This document shows, in pieces, positions 23,801 through 34,600 of a DNA stretch of 64,000 nucleotides (within the stretch, counting starts at the first letter, position 1; each line of letters opens with the position of its first letter). The notes under the pieces were generated by a model. The model saw only the letters and a list, made by a program, of their open reading frames with translations. It did no database searches and had not been told where the DNA came from. The DNA lies in contig JAXRKN010000041.1 of assembly GCA_038502055.1 (NCBI GenBank), forward strand, positions 4,135,501-4,199,500, given 5' to 3'. Made by a program: the position numbers and the translations under genes. The DNA is from Tanytarsus gracilentus. Taxonomy: Eukaryota; Arthropoda; Insecta; Diptera; Chironomidae.

Positions 23801-24782
23801 TAGTGCGCCTATACCAGCTCTTGTACCGTAAGTTCTTTCAGTCAAAATTTAATATTTGTTCAAATAACATCGAATTTCACATTTTTTACTTTTAGTGCGC
23901 CTGTCCCTGCTCCTGTACCGTAAGTACTCTCAGTCAAAATTTAATATATATTTAAATAACATGGAATATCACTTTTTATTGCTTATAGTGCGCCAGTCCC
24001 TGCACCTGTTCCGTAAGTTCGTTACATCAAAATTTAATATTTGTTCAAATAACATCGAATTTCACACTTTTTACTTTTAGTGCGCCTGTACCAGCTCCTG
24101 TACCGTAAGTTCTCTCAATCAAAATTTAATATATGCTTAAATAACATCGAATTTCACACTTTTTACTTTTAGTGCGCCTGTCCCTGCTCCTGTACCGTAA
24201 GTTCTCTCAATCAAAATTTATTAAATGCTTTTAAATCCTCGAAATTTCACTATTTCTTGCTTCTTTTTTTAGTGCACCTGTCCCTGCACCTGTTCCGTAA
24301 GTTCTTCAAATAAAAATTTAATATTTTTCAAATAACATCGAATTTCACATTTTTACTTTTAGTGCACCTGTACCAGCTCCTGTACCGTAAGTTCTCTTCA
24401 TTTAAATTTAATATTTTTTATATATCTAAGATAATTTTGAAATAATTTGTAATAACTTAAAGTGCACCATCACCATAAGTTTATATATAAATAAAACTAA
24501 AAGAAAAAATTTTAATTATAAAATGTTACATTTAGAAATCCAACTTTGCCGCCAACTCCACCACCCCTCCCACCAGCACCTCCCGCAACTGGATCTGCGG
24601 CATCAAGTGCAGCTTTTGCTAACGCTGTTTCTAGTACAAATCAAGTGTATGTTGGTGCTTATGAATCACGAAAAAATCTCAGAAAATCTATCATCTCTGC
24701 AAGAAATGCCGAAACAAGAATTCAACAAATTGCGGTCGCCCTCGCTAACATTCTTGAAAGATTTTTCAATTTCAAACGTTAA
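20842..24782 (+). CDS. Secreted lectin-like protein with a 28-microexon Pro-rich stalk
   Basis: Exons: 20842-21016 (signal peptide, MCKILIFFLLLWKIDAF), 21089-21593 (lectin-like domain ending DELKIVCEF, plus Thr-rich linker), 21652-21669 (18 nt), then 28 microexons of exactly 24 nt from 21866 to 24386, and a last exon 24536-24782. Every junction after exon 2 is phase 2. Full inclusion gives 538 residues, of which about 225 are PAPV repeats. The start was set at the Met before the hydrophobic core; an upstream in-frame Met at 20806 would bury the signal peptide. The C-terminal domain (GAYESRKNLRKS) matches its neighbour ending at 20556. The stalk probably forms an extended polyproline-like rod holding the lectin-like head. 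Because all microexons are in the same phase, many stalk lengths are possible. Confidence 0.85.
21866..24386 (+). repeat. Array of 28 tandem exon-intron units (24-nt microexons)
   Basis: Microexon starts: 21866, 21958, 22051, 22144, 22236, 22328, 22421, 22513, 22605, 22697, 22790, 22882, 22975, 23067, 23157, 23249, 23342, 23434, 23526, 23619, 23711, 23804, 23896, 23989, 24081, 24173, 24273, 24363; each is 24 nt. Units are about 92 bp: tag acceptor, exon, then usually gtaagt. The exon is a doubled 12-nt motif (T GCN CCN GTN CC). The introns, about 68 nt, are as conserved as the exons, with the core aaataacatcgaatttcac. Three-unit blocks recur at exactly 277 bp (for example 23249/23526, 23342/23619, 23434/23711), showing higher-order duplication. 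A last half-unit of 12 nt at 24473-24484 has ataagt where the donor should be and is probably dead. Confidence 0.95.
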
Positions 24783-25198
24783 AAGTTTAATTTTAAGTAA
24801 AATTGGTGATGGTCAAAAAATAAAAAAACAGTGAAAGAATCTTTTTTGAAGTTTTTCGAATATTAACAAATTTTTTGGAATATATTAAATTTTATAGTTA
24901 TAGTTTATTGATTTACAGATCATTTTGTGTTATAGTCAGCTTTGAAATTATATTTTTAAATCTTTTAAGAATTTCGGAATTCATTTTATGTATTTGTTTT
25001 TTAAGCTGGGCATTCACATATGATGTGTTTTACAGTTTCGTTATCTACACAACAAAGTCTGCAGATCTAACTCTTCGCCAGCCTCAACTTGTTTATGTGA
25101 TAATTCGTTAATGACCAGTGATAAAGTGAGTTTGGAATTTAACAATATTTAAAGTTATTTAAAACATTTTTGCGAGTTTTTACTCAAGTTTTACTTTT
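24783..25198 (-). mobile_element. Relic of a non-LTR retrotransposon C terminus (25011-25120)
   Basis: The minus strand from about 25120 to 25011 reads HWSLTNYHINKLRLAKS, a stop, then ICRLCCVDNETVKHIICECP. A Gly/Trp-His start, regularly spaced hydrophobics and the CRxC...ET..HI.C.CP ending are characteristic of the end of ORF2 in Jockey/I/R1-type elements. One in-frame stop separates the two halves, so it is dead. Nothing else was recognised in this interval. Confidence 0.7.
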
Positions 25199-26539
25199 TT
25201 ACTCAACATCTCGATTACTTTCCTGAATTCTAATGAATTCTTCGGCTTCTCTCATTTGATTATTAACTTTCACTTCTTCAACTTCCTTAAACTCGAAATC
25301 TTCATGCATCTGATTCCGACTTGAATTCTTTTCGTCAGCGACTCTGAATTTGTAACTTTTCCTCTTGTTGCAAGTTAAGACGGAAATAAAGATGAAAAGG
25401 ATTGAAAATGCAATAACCATGATTAATGTGATGAGAAGAGTTTTTTGTTCGATTTCAGATGTTAATTTTATTTCGGTTTCATGAAGAAGTGTCAGAGTCA
25501 AGTTGTTGGTTTCATCGAGCTGTGGAATAATTTTTGAAAAATTTAATTTTTAAAAAAATATTCAAATTAGAAATTTATAATAAATTTATCACTTACTTCT
25601 CGATACTTTTCTCGGAGTTCAAAAATCTCCAATTTAAAATCTTTAAACTCAAATTTAATTAAATTCGTAAAGTCGCATTTTTTTATGAGTGCTAAAGTAG
25701 CAAGCAAATTTGAACTTAGTGAACCTTTGCTGATGCATCGATTGTCGTCCAAATTTAGAGTTTTCAATTTTAATTTTAGCAAAATCTCGAAAGTATTTTC
25801 TGCGATTGATTTAATTTTATTTTCGCTCAAATCAATTTCCACCAAGTTTACGTTATTTTCAAATAAATCTCCTTTAATTTCTTCAATTTCATTGCCGATG
25901 ATGTGAAAAATTTTAAGTTCACGAAAATTTTCGATGTCAACTTTTTCGATTTCCCTCAATTGAGATTTTAAAATTTTCAATTCTTCGATGTGTGAAAAGT
26001 AATCGCTCAAATTTGATGGCATGAAGAGCATCGTTTGGTCTTCAATCACAACTTTAGTCACATTTTTTGATGATTTAACCCCTTTTGAGAGTTTCAAATT
26101 TCTTATCTCGCTGTGGTCGAAAATTTTAATCTCGAGATGACAAGTGTCGAGGGATAAGTTTGCGGTTTCTCCACATTTGACGTCGATTAATGTGATTGAA
26201 GTCACTGACGTGATGATGACGAAGAAAATCAAAGAAATTATGCTGAAAGTTTAGAAGAAAATTTTTTAGGCACAAAATTTAAAAAACAATGAAATTTAAT
26301 TTATTTAAAAATTTAATAAAAAATTATAAATTTAACTAATAATCTTGAAATGATTTTGCAATGGGAGGATAACTTGCAGTTTTCTAGTAAAATTGGATAT
26401 TTTAAAAGACATTGAAGAATTTTTTTATTACTAGGTATTACATATCCAAGATTTATTCTCGAATATCAAGCTTGAATACTTCAATAGACGTGGAAGTAAT
26501 AAAATTTCTGTCTTACCTTCTCATAAAATTATTCAACAT
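25199..26539 (-). CDS. Single-pass leucine-rich-repeat receptor (LRR-B)
   Basis: Exon 1 (26539-26517, 23 nt, MLNNFMR), exon 2 (26242 to about 25607) and exon 3 (25520-25199). Signal peptide, then a cysteine cap, about three LRRs (LKIFHIIGNEIEEIKGDLF, LVEIDLSENKIKSIA) and a C-terminal cap with DNRCIS and IKKCD. Exon 3 carries the membrane segment (LLITLIMVIAFSILFIFISV) and an acidic cytoplasmic tail. There is a phase problem: the strong gtaagt donor after 25597 leaves phase 0, but exon 3 needs phase 2. A weaker gtatcg donor after 25607 restores the frame and gives 326 residues. Either that donor is used or the gene is frameshifted. It has no recognisable Tyr-tail exon, unlike its neighbours. 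Confidence 0.68.
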
Positions 26540-28129
26540 TTTGATGTCTCGAATTAATGTTGAAACTTAAATTTTTAAATAGAAAAATTCTTTAAAATAT
26601 TTTAACTTTTTTAAATTTATTCTCAACAAACTTTATTAGAAAAAAATGTTTCAAAACCCACACGTGGGTGTTGCCGCGTAACCCATCGTAACAGATCAGT
26701 GTTTGAAAATCAAGTGCATAAAAAATGAGTTTAAGTCAATCCGGACACTTTGGCTGTCCGTGGCAGTCCTGTTCGACCATTCCTCAAAAATCGTATATGT
26801 CATTAGATTCCTGGTCCAATTACGAGTTTAACGATACCCATGAAGTCATAGTTCTGAAAAATGGACATTTTAGCTGTCCGTGGCACTACTGGCCGGCCTT
26901 GATTAGCATTTATCAAAAATCATCTATGTCAATAGATTCCTGGTCCAATCACGAGTTCAACGATACCCATGAAGCCATAGTTCTGAAAAATGGACATTAT
27001 GGCTGTCCGTGGCATTACTGGCCGTCCATGATGGACATTCATCAAAAATCATCAAAGCCATTCGATTCCTGGTCCAATTACGAGTTCAACGAGATACATG
27101 AAGCCATATTTCTGAAAAATGGACATTTTGGCTGTCCGTGGCACTACTGGCCGTCCATGATGGACATTCCTCAAAAATCATCTATATCAATCGATTCCTG
27201 GTCCAATCACGAGTTCAACGATACCCATGAAGCCATAGTTCTGAAAAATGGACATTTTGGCTGTCCGTGGCACTACCGGCCGTCCATGATGGACATTCCT
27301 CAAAAATCATCTATATCAATCGATTCCTGGTCCAATCACGAGTTCAACGATACCCATGAAGCCATAGTTCTGAAAAATGGACATTTTGGCTGTCTGTGGC
27401 ACGACCATAGGTCACGACTCGAAAAATCATGTATGTCAATCGATTCCTGGTCAAGTTACGAATCAATGCCAATCGATTTCTGGTCCAATCACGAGTTCAA
27501 CGATACCCATGAAGCCATATAAGAGAAAATTTGTATGAAAAATGGACGTTATGGCCGTCCATGGCACGACCATAGGTCATGACTCATAAAATAGTCAGTG
27601 CCTGCACATATAGACCCTAAGAGCTACCATCTGGCGAAAACTAGAAGTCTCTAGCTGGTCCAGGGACCGAGATCTCGCTTGTGCAGACGGACGGACGGAC
27701 GGACGGACGGAATCACGAGCATATAAGCGTTACACCACTTTGTGGGTTACGCTAAAAATAAAAGTTAATCTAAGCTCAATCTCAAATACTCAATGAATGA
27801 AGTTTTTTTGTTATGATTTTTATTTTTGGGCGTTTAGTGAATAGATTTTGACTAACATTTTGAAAAGTCATCCAAGGATGTGAGTAAGAAATCTCAGAAT
27901 AAATTTATCACTTATGAACTATGGCGAAAAAATTAAAATTTCCCCTCAAAACTCATGAAAATGAAATTTTTAAGGGTTAAAAATTTAATAAGCAAAAATA
28001 TAAAAAAAAAGGTTTTTTTAAAAATAATTTTGAAGACTTTTATAAGAAAATCATGCAAAAGTTAGTAGTGCATATTTATTTTCATCTGCTAATTTATGAG
28101 TGAGACTTTTTTGATAAATTAAACGGAAC
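26540..28129 (+). mobile_element. Element with a 129-bp in-frame tandem repeat (ORF 26725-27522)
   Basis: Between a gcgtaaccca sequence near 26677 and its inverted match gtgggttacgc near 27742 lies an array of a 129-bp unit; equivalent points fall at 26851, 26980, 27109, 27238 and 27367. The unit is 43 codons, so a 265-residue frame stays open, repeating NGHFGCPWH and SIDSWSNHEFNDTHEAI. Downstream are a diverged unit, unique sequence, and a (GGAC)n tract at about 27689-27711. A degenerate relative with a 120-bp period and no open frame lies at 41.1-41.6 kb. No signal peptide or known domain is present. I read this as a non-autonomous repeat element whose open frame may be accidental; a true repeat protein cannot be excluded. 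From 27800 to 28129 nothing was recognised. Confidence 0.6.
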
Positions 28130-29359
28130 TTAAGTTAAATTTTTGGCTCGTTTTTTGCTCGGATCAACTGTTGCATACTCTAAAAAAAATGTCATTAATA
28201 ATTTTTAATTTTTTAATAAAATTTCTCACCTGGAAGATTTTCATCAATTTCCACTTGATTTTTCGGCTTAAATTCGACCTCCGAAAAATTTTTATCAACA
28301 ACTCCAGTCCAAACTCCGCCATAATTTTCATTTACACTCGATTTTGGTCTATTCGGTATTGGCAACTCTTCATACAATCCTGTCTGCACAGAATCCGTTA
28401 CTGATGGAAAATTCGGAAGATTTCGGAGTTGAAGATTTTCAGTTGATTTACTTTCACATGAAGATTCATTTAAATTTGGTTTTTCCTTATGACAACAAAG
28501 TCGCGTGCAGAGAAAAATCATCATGGTAAAAGTAAAGAAAGTTGCGCCTAAAATAATCAAACACCAAATTCCAGTTTCTTGATCGAATTTTAAAGAAAAC
28601 TTTTCACGAATTTCATTCCTCAAGTTATCAATTTCTATAAAATAAAGATTCCTCGAGCATCTTTTTTCAACTTCGTGAAGGAAAGAAATCATTTCATTTT
28701 TGTTATTTTCCTTTTTTGCATCAATACAAACATTTCCATCCAGATTGAGTGTGTTTAGATTAACAAGCCTGTTGAATGATCCGGATGCGATCCAAATGAT
28801 TTTACCGCGATCCAAAATGACCCTTTCAAGTAGCAAATTGACCTCAAATAAATTTTCTTCCAAAAATTCAATTTGACTTTGAGAAATTTTTAAACTCACT
28901 AAAAGCGGATATAATTTTAAGAAGCCAGATTTTGGAATTTCTTTTAGTTGAGTGTTTGTGATTTCAATCGAGGTGATTGCTTTCAAAAAATTGGGTATAT
29001 GAGTCGGCAAGTAGTGAACAGTTTGATCTTTGATTACTAAATCAGTTATTGAGGGATTGTTGGAGTTTTTCATGTCGCTTACCGAAAAATTTTTCGTTAA
29101 AATGTCTTTGGAAAATCTTAAATTGCAAATTTTGAAATCTTCACAAGTTTCACACTCAGGTTTTATATCAAATCCATAACAAAAATTCGGAATTATCAAA
29201 ACGATGAAAATTTCACTAAAAAAGTTTTTTTAATCGAATTTATTAATTTTATTAAATCAATTTTTTTTGGGTTGAGAGCAAAAAATAATATTGAAATTTT
29301 TTGTGAGTCTTTGATGCTTTCAACCTCAACATTTCTCACCATTTTATCAACGCAAACAT
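28130..29359 (-). CDS. Single-pass leucine-rich-repeat receptor (LRR-C)
   Basis: Three exons: 29359-29340 (20 nt, MFALIK), 29215-28230 and 28179-28130, all in phase, 351 residues. The first exon was found because the long frame has no Met before its signal peptide (EIFIVLIIPNFCYG). The ectodomain has a Cys cap (CETCEDFKIC), about three LRRs (LVSLKISQSQIEFLEENLF, LNTLNLDGNVCID) and a C-terminal cap. The membrane segment is IWCLIILGATFFTFTMMIFL, followed by CTRLCC and a cytoplasmic tail of about 110 residues. The last exon encodes EYATVDPSKKRAKNLT, closely matching the tail exon of the next gene. The tyrosine in YATVD is a candidate phosphorylation/SH2 site, which is inference only. Confidence 0.82.
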
Positions 29360-29681
29360 TTTTCAATCTGAATTTTTTGAAACTTTTCTGAATGACAAAC
29401 AAACGGAGACTGATAGAAAATTTTCGATTAAAACCACGAAACCTTTCTTACTCATAATTTGAACAACTCACTGAAGTGATTAATTTTTTTGAGTCTCGTT
29501 TTTTTTATTTGCGCATTTTTTTAAAATTATAATACAAAAATTTCAAACTAAGAATTTAAATACTTTAAAAAGTTTTAAGGCGTGACAAAAAATAAATTTA
29601 TATTTTAATAAAATTATTGAAAGACAAATAAAACTAAATAAATTGATGAAATAAAAATTCTAACAAATAAATAATTGTAAT

Positions 29682-31353
29682 TTACTTTCGATCCCTCTTC
29701 TTGGTCATGTCAACAGTCGAATATACTAAAAAAATAAAAATATGTTAAAAATTTAACGGATATTTTAAATTTAAATTACCTAAAACCGAGTAAAAAAGAT
29801 AAAATTTAAAATTTAATTTAAAAAAAATTAAAATCCATGGTTCTAATTATACTAAGCATACTCTCAAAATTTTTAAAATCATCAAAACTTACTCGGTACA
29901 CCTTTTTCCTCGTCAACTGAGTTTTTAACATTTTCAGAGTTTAATTCAACTTCCAAATAAAGTTCATCGTCATTTTGAACTTCCCAAACATGTGTGTAGT
30001 CGACTTCAGGTTCTTTGATAGCATCTGATGGTTGAATATCTTCAGAAATTAATTGATGATTTGAATAATTTTCATCTTTTTTTGTTAATTGATTCTTGAT
30101 GTGAACATCATCGAATGAGCAGTGAGATATCTCTGTGAGTTCCATCGGCTCTGGACTGATTTGATTTTTTCCGCAGTTTTTAAATGAATTAATCAAGAGA
30201 AAACAAGTCGCAAAAGTTAACAATAATGCCACTAAAATTATCAGACACAAAAATAAAGTTTCACGGTTGATCTCAATGATTTCTTTGTCGTATTGGCGTG
30301 GAAAGTTTATCGTTAAATTGCCGATCTTTAACTCAAGATCTTGAATTTTGCTGTTGATTTCTGACACGTTGGAGTTCAACAGGTTTTTCACAGAACTGAC
30401 ATTATGTCTAAGAAACATTTCAGATTCTTTTGATTTGCTTTGTAATGTCTTAACATCATTTATGTTGGTTTTTAATTCTCTTAGCATTTGATTAATTTTT
30501 GGATGAATTTTATCCTTTAAATTGTTCTTTATCGTCATTTCAACATCTTGGATGATTTGCAGTTTTGTTCTTATTTCATCCATTTCTCTTTCTAGACTCA
30601 TTGGTAAACAATCTCTATTTATTGCTTCAAACAATTGATTTAGAGAATTTGGAAAACCTTTTATACAAACATTGTTCGTGAGGTCAAGAAAAGTTAGTTC
30701 AAGACCAACAAAAACATTTGACGCAATTGTTTTAATTTTATTCTGGTTCAAGTGAATTTCTTGAAGATATCTGTTAAATTTGAATAAGTTTTCTTCTAAA
30801 AATTCGATTTGGTTTTGAGAAATCCTTAAAAACTTGAGTTTTTTAAATGGTTCGAGGTCATTTTGATGAATAACTTTTAATTCTGTTCTCACAACTTTTA
30901 AACTGAGGATGTGTAAAAAAAAGCCGTCAAGTCCATCTGGTAAAAAGTGAATTATTTGGTCTGCAATGAATAAAGTGTTGAAAACTGCATAATTAACTCC
31001 ATCAGCCGTGACTTGATTAACAAAAACATTCCGTGTCAAAATATTTTCCTTAAATTTTAGATCACATCCATATACTTTTGCCTCTTTATCAAAAATACTT
31101 CCACAATGTGGTGTGACTTGAACGGCATAGCAGTCGATTGACATAAAAATGCAAACAATACAAAATCTGGAAAAAATTTCGTAAATGTATTTTTTAATTT
31201 TTTTTACTCAAGCTGTAAATTTAATAAGGAAAAAATAATTTTGGAATTGAAAAAATGAGAAAAACTGTCTGTTTCGACAATGAACAACGAAAAGATTTTT
31301 TTCTCAAACATTTAAATTTCTCTATTTACTTACATCTTCGTTAAATTCATCAT
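29682..31353 (-). CDS. Single-pass leucine-rich-repeat receptor with coiled coil (LRR-D)
   Basis: Three exons: 31353-31334 (20 nt, MMNLTK), 31166-29893 and 29725-29682, giving 445 residues. Signal peptide (IFCIVCIFMSIDCYA), Cys cap, LRRs (LKFLRISQNQIEFLEENLF, LQEIHLNQNKIKTIA), a C-terminal cap (NNVCIKG ... NRDCLP), then about 120 residues of helical, coiled-coil-like sequence (MDEIRTKLQIIQDVEMTI), a membrane segment (LFLCLIILVALLLTFATCFL) and an acidic tail of about 120 residues ending in YSTVDMTKKRDRK. The tail exon pairs with YATVDPSKKRAKN of the gene at 28130. LRR-A and LRR-D have the coiled coil, LRR-B and LRR-C do not, so the family has two forms. Confidence 0.85.
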
Positions 31354-31689
31354 TTTAGTTAAAAGCTTGTAACTTCTTCAACCTCACTCAAAACTCTGTT
31401 AATTTTTATTTGTGGACTCGACTCAGATTTTAAAAATATAAAACTTACAAATTTAAAAATGATTCAAAATTTCATCATTTGCGTTTGTGTGATTTATGGT
31501 TGATGACGAAATTTTATTTGATAAAACTGAAATTTTTTTGATTTTTTGATTAATTTATTTTCAAATAGCGACTCATGTAAAAAAGATTAGATTTAAAACT
31601 TTCTCTCTGGCGGAATTGTTTCACATCTTCTCAACATTTTAAATAAAAAATGATTAATTTTCGGAGTTGTTACCTCTCACAATAATTTT
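31354..31689. other. Intergenic, no gene seen
   Basis: AT-rich sequence upstream of LRR-D and downstream of chitin synthase. No supported coding exon, RNA gene or repeat. The motif tataaaac near 31438 could be a TATA box for LRR-D on the minus strand only if read in reverse, which it is not, so I make no promoter call. Confidence 0.4.
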
Positions 31690-34600
31690 TCATCCATTTT
31701 GATCATAAATTTTCATTTCAATCGGTTCATCATCATTCTCATTTTCATCTTCACTCTCCTCAATAAAATCAGCGAACGCAACGTTGTTTTTAAGTTCAAA
31801 ATTTAAATCCTCTTCATCATTAACAAACGACATGTTATCAACACCATAATTTTGATGCATTGCCGGCGATGTTTTTGATCTTTTTAATGCACTCTTAAGT
31901 GGCATTGGTGCAGTTGAATATGTCACAGATGGAATTGGTGAAATGTGTTGTGGTTGTCGATAAGTCGTTCTCTGGTAAATCGTAAATGAATCTTTATCAG
32001 AATAAACGCTTGTCGCGAGACTGTAAGAACTTCCATTTTTACTCATGTAAGAATTTAAATTTGTCGATTTTGCATTTCTCTGAAATTCCGCCATAGATTT
32101 TCGCATCTCATCCAATATCAAAATCGTTTTACTCGACAATTTCAATTTTTTCAAATTTAATTCTCCGCTTTTGAAAAGTTCACGCTTAAAATTAGTTTCC
32201 AAATTGCTCCAATCTCGAAACTTTTTCTGCTGCAATAAAAGTTGATGAATTGTATCGCGACGAATTTCATTTCCTCTCTCATCCTCATCATATTCCCACT
32301 CGGGTTTTGGCTTTTGTAGATGCTGAGCAATTATCACCGCATTTTCCTTCAACTCAGAAGTCGAAATTGTCTCTTTCACTTTTCGACTGCAATACCAGTC
32401 AATTTTTGTTGTTGCTAAAATTTGCGAAATTGTCGCGAACCGATGAAAAAGCATTGCGATAAACTGAACAATTAAAACAATACCAAAAAATGCCACAAAG
32501 AGCATGCTGATCGGCTCTAAATATGTGTAATCGCGTCTGATTGTAAACTCAAAAGTATTTTGATCGAAAAAAATGTCATTTTGAACGTTAAATGGCCATC
32601 GAACTTTTAAATATTGTTTGTTGAGTTGAAGAAGAAAAACAATTAACACAAACAGTGCGTTACTCATTGTGAAAGCGAACACAGCAATGTCTCGATATGC
32701 TTTAAGTTGATTTTGCATGTTTTCCTTATATTTTGTTGTCATATCAATTGGAGTTAAATATTTGTCGATTAAATCAACCCAAAATTGTTCTTCGGCCACT
32801 GAAATTGTTTCTGTGTCGCCGTCTTTGAGATCGAGATCGTAAAGCCAGTCGGGAAGTAAACCTTTAGTGTCCTCTTTTTTAATCAAAGGCACATCCTCAA
32901 AGTCATCGCAAACTTCATTCATTTCATCATCAGAATGAATATCAGAAATATCTTGCGTTAATTTTTGTTCGAGATTTTTAATTCTCAGATTTAGTTCAGC
33001 AACTGAAGCGCCAACTTGAATTAGTTGCGAACTTGTTGGATCGACTTTTTTGTGAGTGCAAAACATGCATCGAAATAATCCAGCAAATGAAATGTCAAAC
33101 GATCCCTCTTCCTCGTCATCACTCGGCGGTTTTAAAAATCCGAAAATTTTCTGAAGTTTATTTAATTTTTTTGGCGCTTTTTCTTCAACTTTCGCATCTT
33201 GTGGATTTTCTCTCGTGCCCCAACTTACATCGTTCATGTTGAAAAGTGAATAAATTGTGAGCAGCATGTACATGCATGGAATTGTGACGTAGTAAACTAA
33301 TCCCGATGGAAGTGCGTGAATCTCTTGTGGATGCAACAGTCCAGTTATGATAACTTGAAGTGCGACGGTGAAGAAGAAAACTGACGATGGCGCTAAAATT
33401 CCATCTTCAATCACTTGAATCATAATTCCAACCATCACGGCCATCATAATTAATGAGTAAATTACGCTAATTATAAATGCAGCAATTAATTGCAGTTTTT
33501 GACTGCAAAAATAACAAACCGACATAAAAATGCAAAGTGGCACGAAATTGTATAAAAATGCGATGTAAATGTCAACTAAAAAAACGGATTGAATTGCGCT
33601 GACCATCATTAGAAAAATCGTTCCAGGTCCAATGATTGTCCCGAACATTAAAACCACTTGATAGAAGATGTAAGGTCTCGAAATGTTGTTATTAATTTTG
33701 CAAATTTTTTCCGCGTCACCGAGAAGATCGAAAATGTTTGCGATCGTGCTCGGAACCCATCGACGACGTTGATTATAAAATTCATTAAAACCTTCCGGTG
33801 CGTGAGTGTAGGCGTCTGATGCCGCACAATATTCAACTCGATATTTCTGCTTTAATATTAAAGTGCAAAGCCATCGGTCTTCACCTTGATCATATTGAAT
33901 GTAGTGACGAGCTTGATCGGATTTTGTTGTGTATTTTTTCATGACACTATTTTCCATCAATGCACGACCCCGAAAGAGTGAAAAACACCCAGGACTGCAG
34001 AGAACGCATCCAATCACATGCTCGGTCGCCTTTTGTAGCCAATGACCAATTGCGTACTCAAAATTTTGATACCAAACCATTGGACCTTTTCCAATCGGAT
34101 GAATTCGTCCACACGCACCGCCCAAGTTTGGATCATTTTTCATTCGATCGACGAGTAAATGAACTGCCTTCGGTTGAAAATCAATGTCACCGTCGAGTGC
34201 GAGCAGATAAGTATTTTGTGCGATGACTCTTTTGCGTTCGGGTGAAGCGTCGAGTTGCATTATTCGATAGCCTAAGAGGTAGTACATGTACATGCATTGT
34301 GACCATCGCTTTTTATGGCGAATTTTGTTTTTATCTTTAAGATGTGCAATCATCTTAGTGCGACCGGGTAGTGTCCAGATTAGTCGACCTCCATATGGTG
34401 TCACCTGAAAATATTTTGAATTTTATGTTTAAGTTTAATTCACAACAAGCTAAAAATTAAACTGTGGATTAAATATCTGGCATGCTTTAAAATTTTAAAT
34501 ATTTTGACTTAAATTTAATGAAAACTTACAATTTTAACGGGTCTAGAAATTTTCATTCTGACTTTGTAGACTTCCCAAGCTGCTTCCTCAACATTATTAA

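Noticed and set aside
22050..24080. Repeated 61-65 residue open frames across the array
   Set aside because: They run through the conserved introns in a different frame from the microexons and only reflect the repeated sequence.
21866..24386. CRISPR-like or satellite array
   Set aside because: Regular 92-bp units could suggest an array of repeats and spacers, but both parts are conserved, splice sites flank the 24-nt blocks, and the genome is eukaryotic.
24875..25111. Plus-strand hydrophobic open frame
   Set aside because: It is the antisense of the retrotransposon ORF2 tail, which is a far better explanation.
27689..27711. (GGAC)n tract as a regulatory site
   Set aside because: It sits in the tail of the tandem-repeat element and is better read as its microsatellite.
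28130..29725. Calling the tail motif a classical ITIM
   Set aside because: The residue two before the tyrosine is Pro in both genes, not I, V, L or S, so the consensus is not met; kept only as a Tyr motif.
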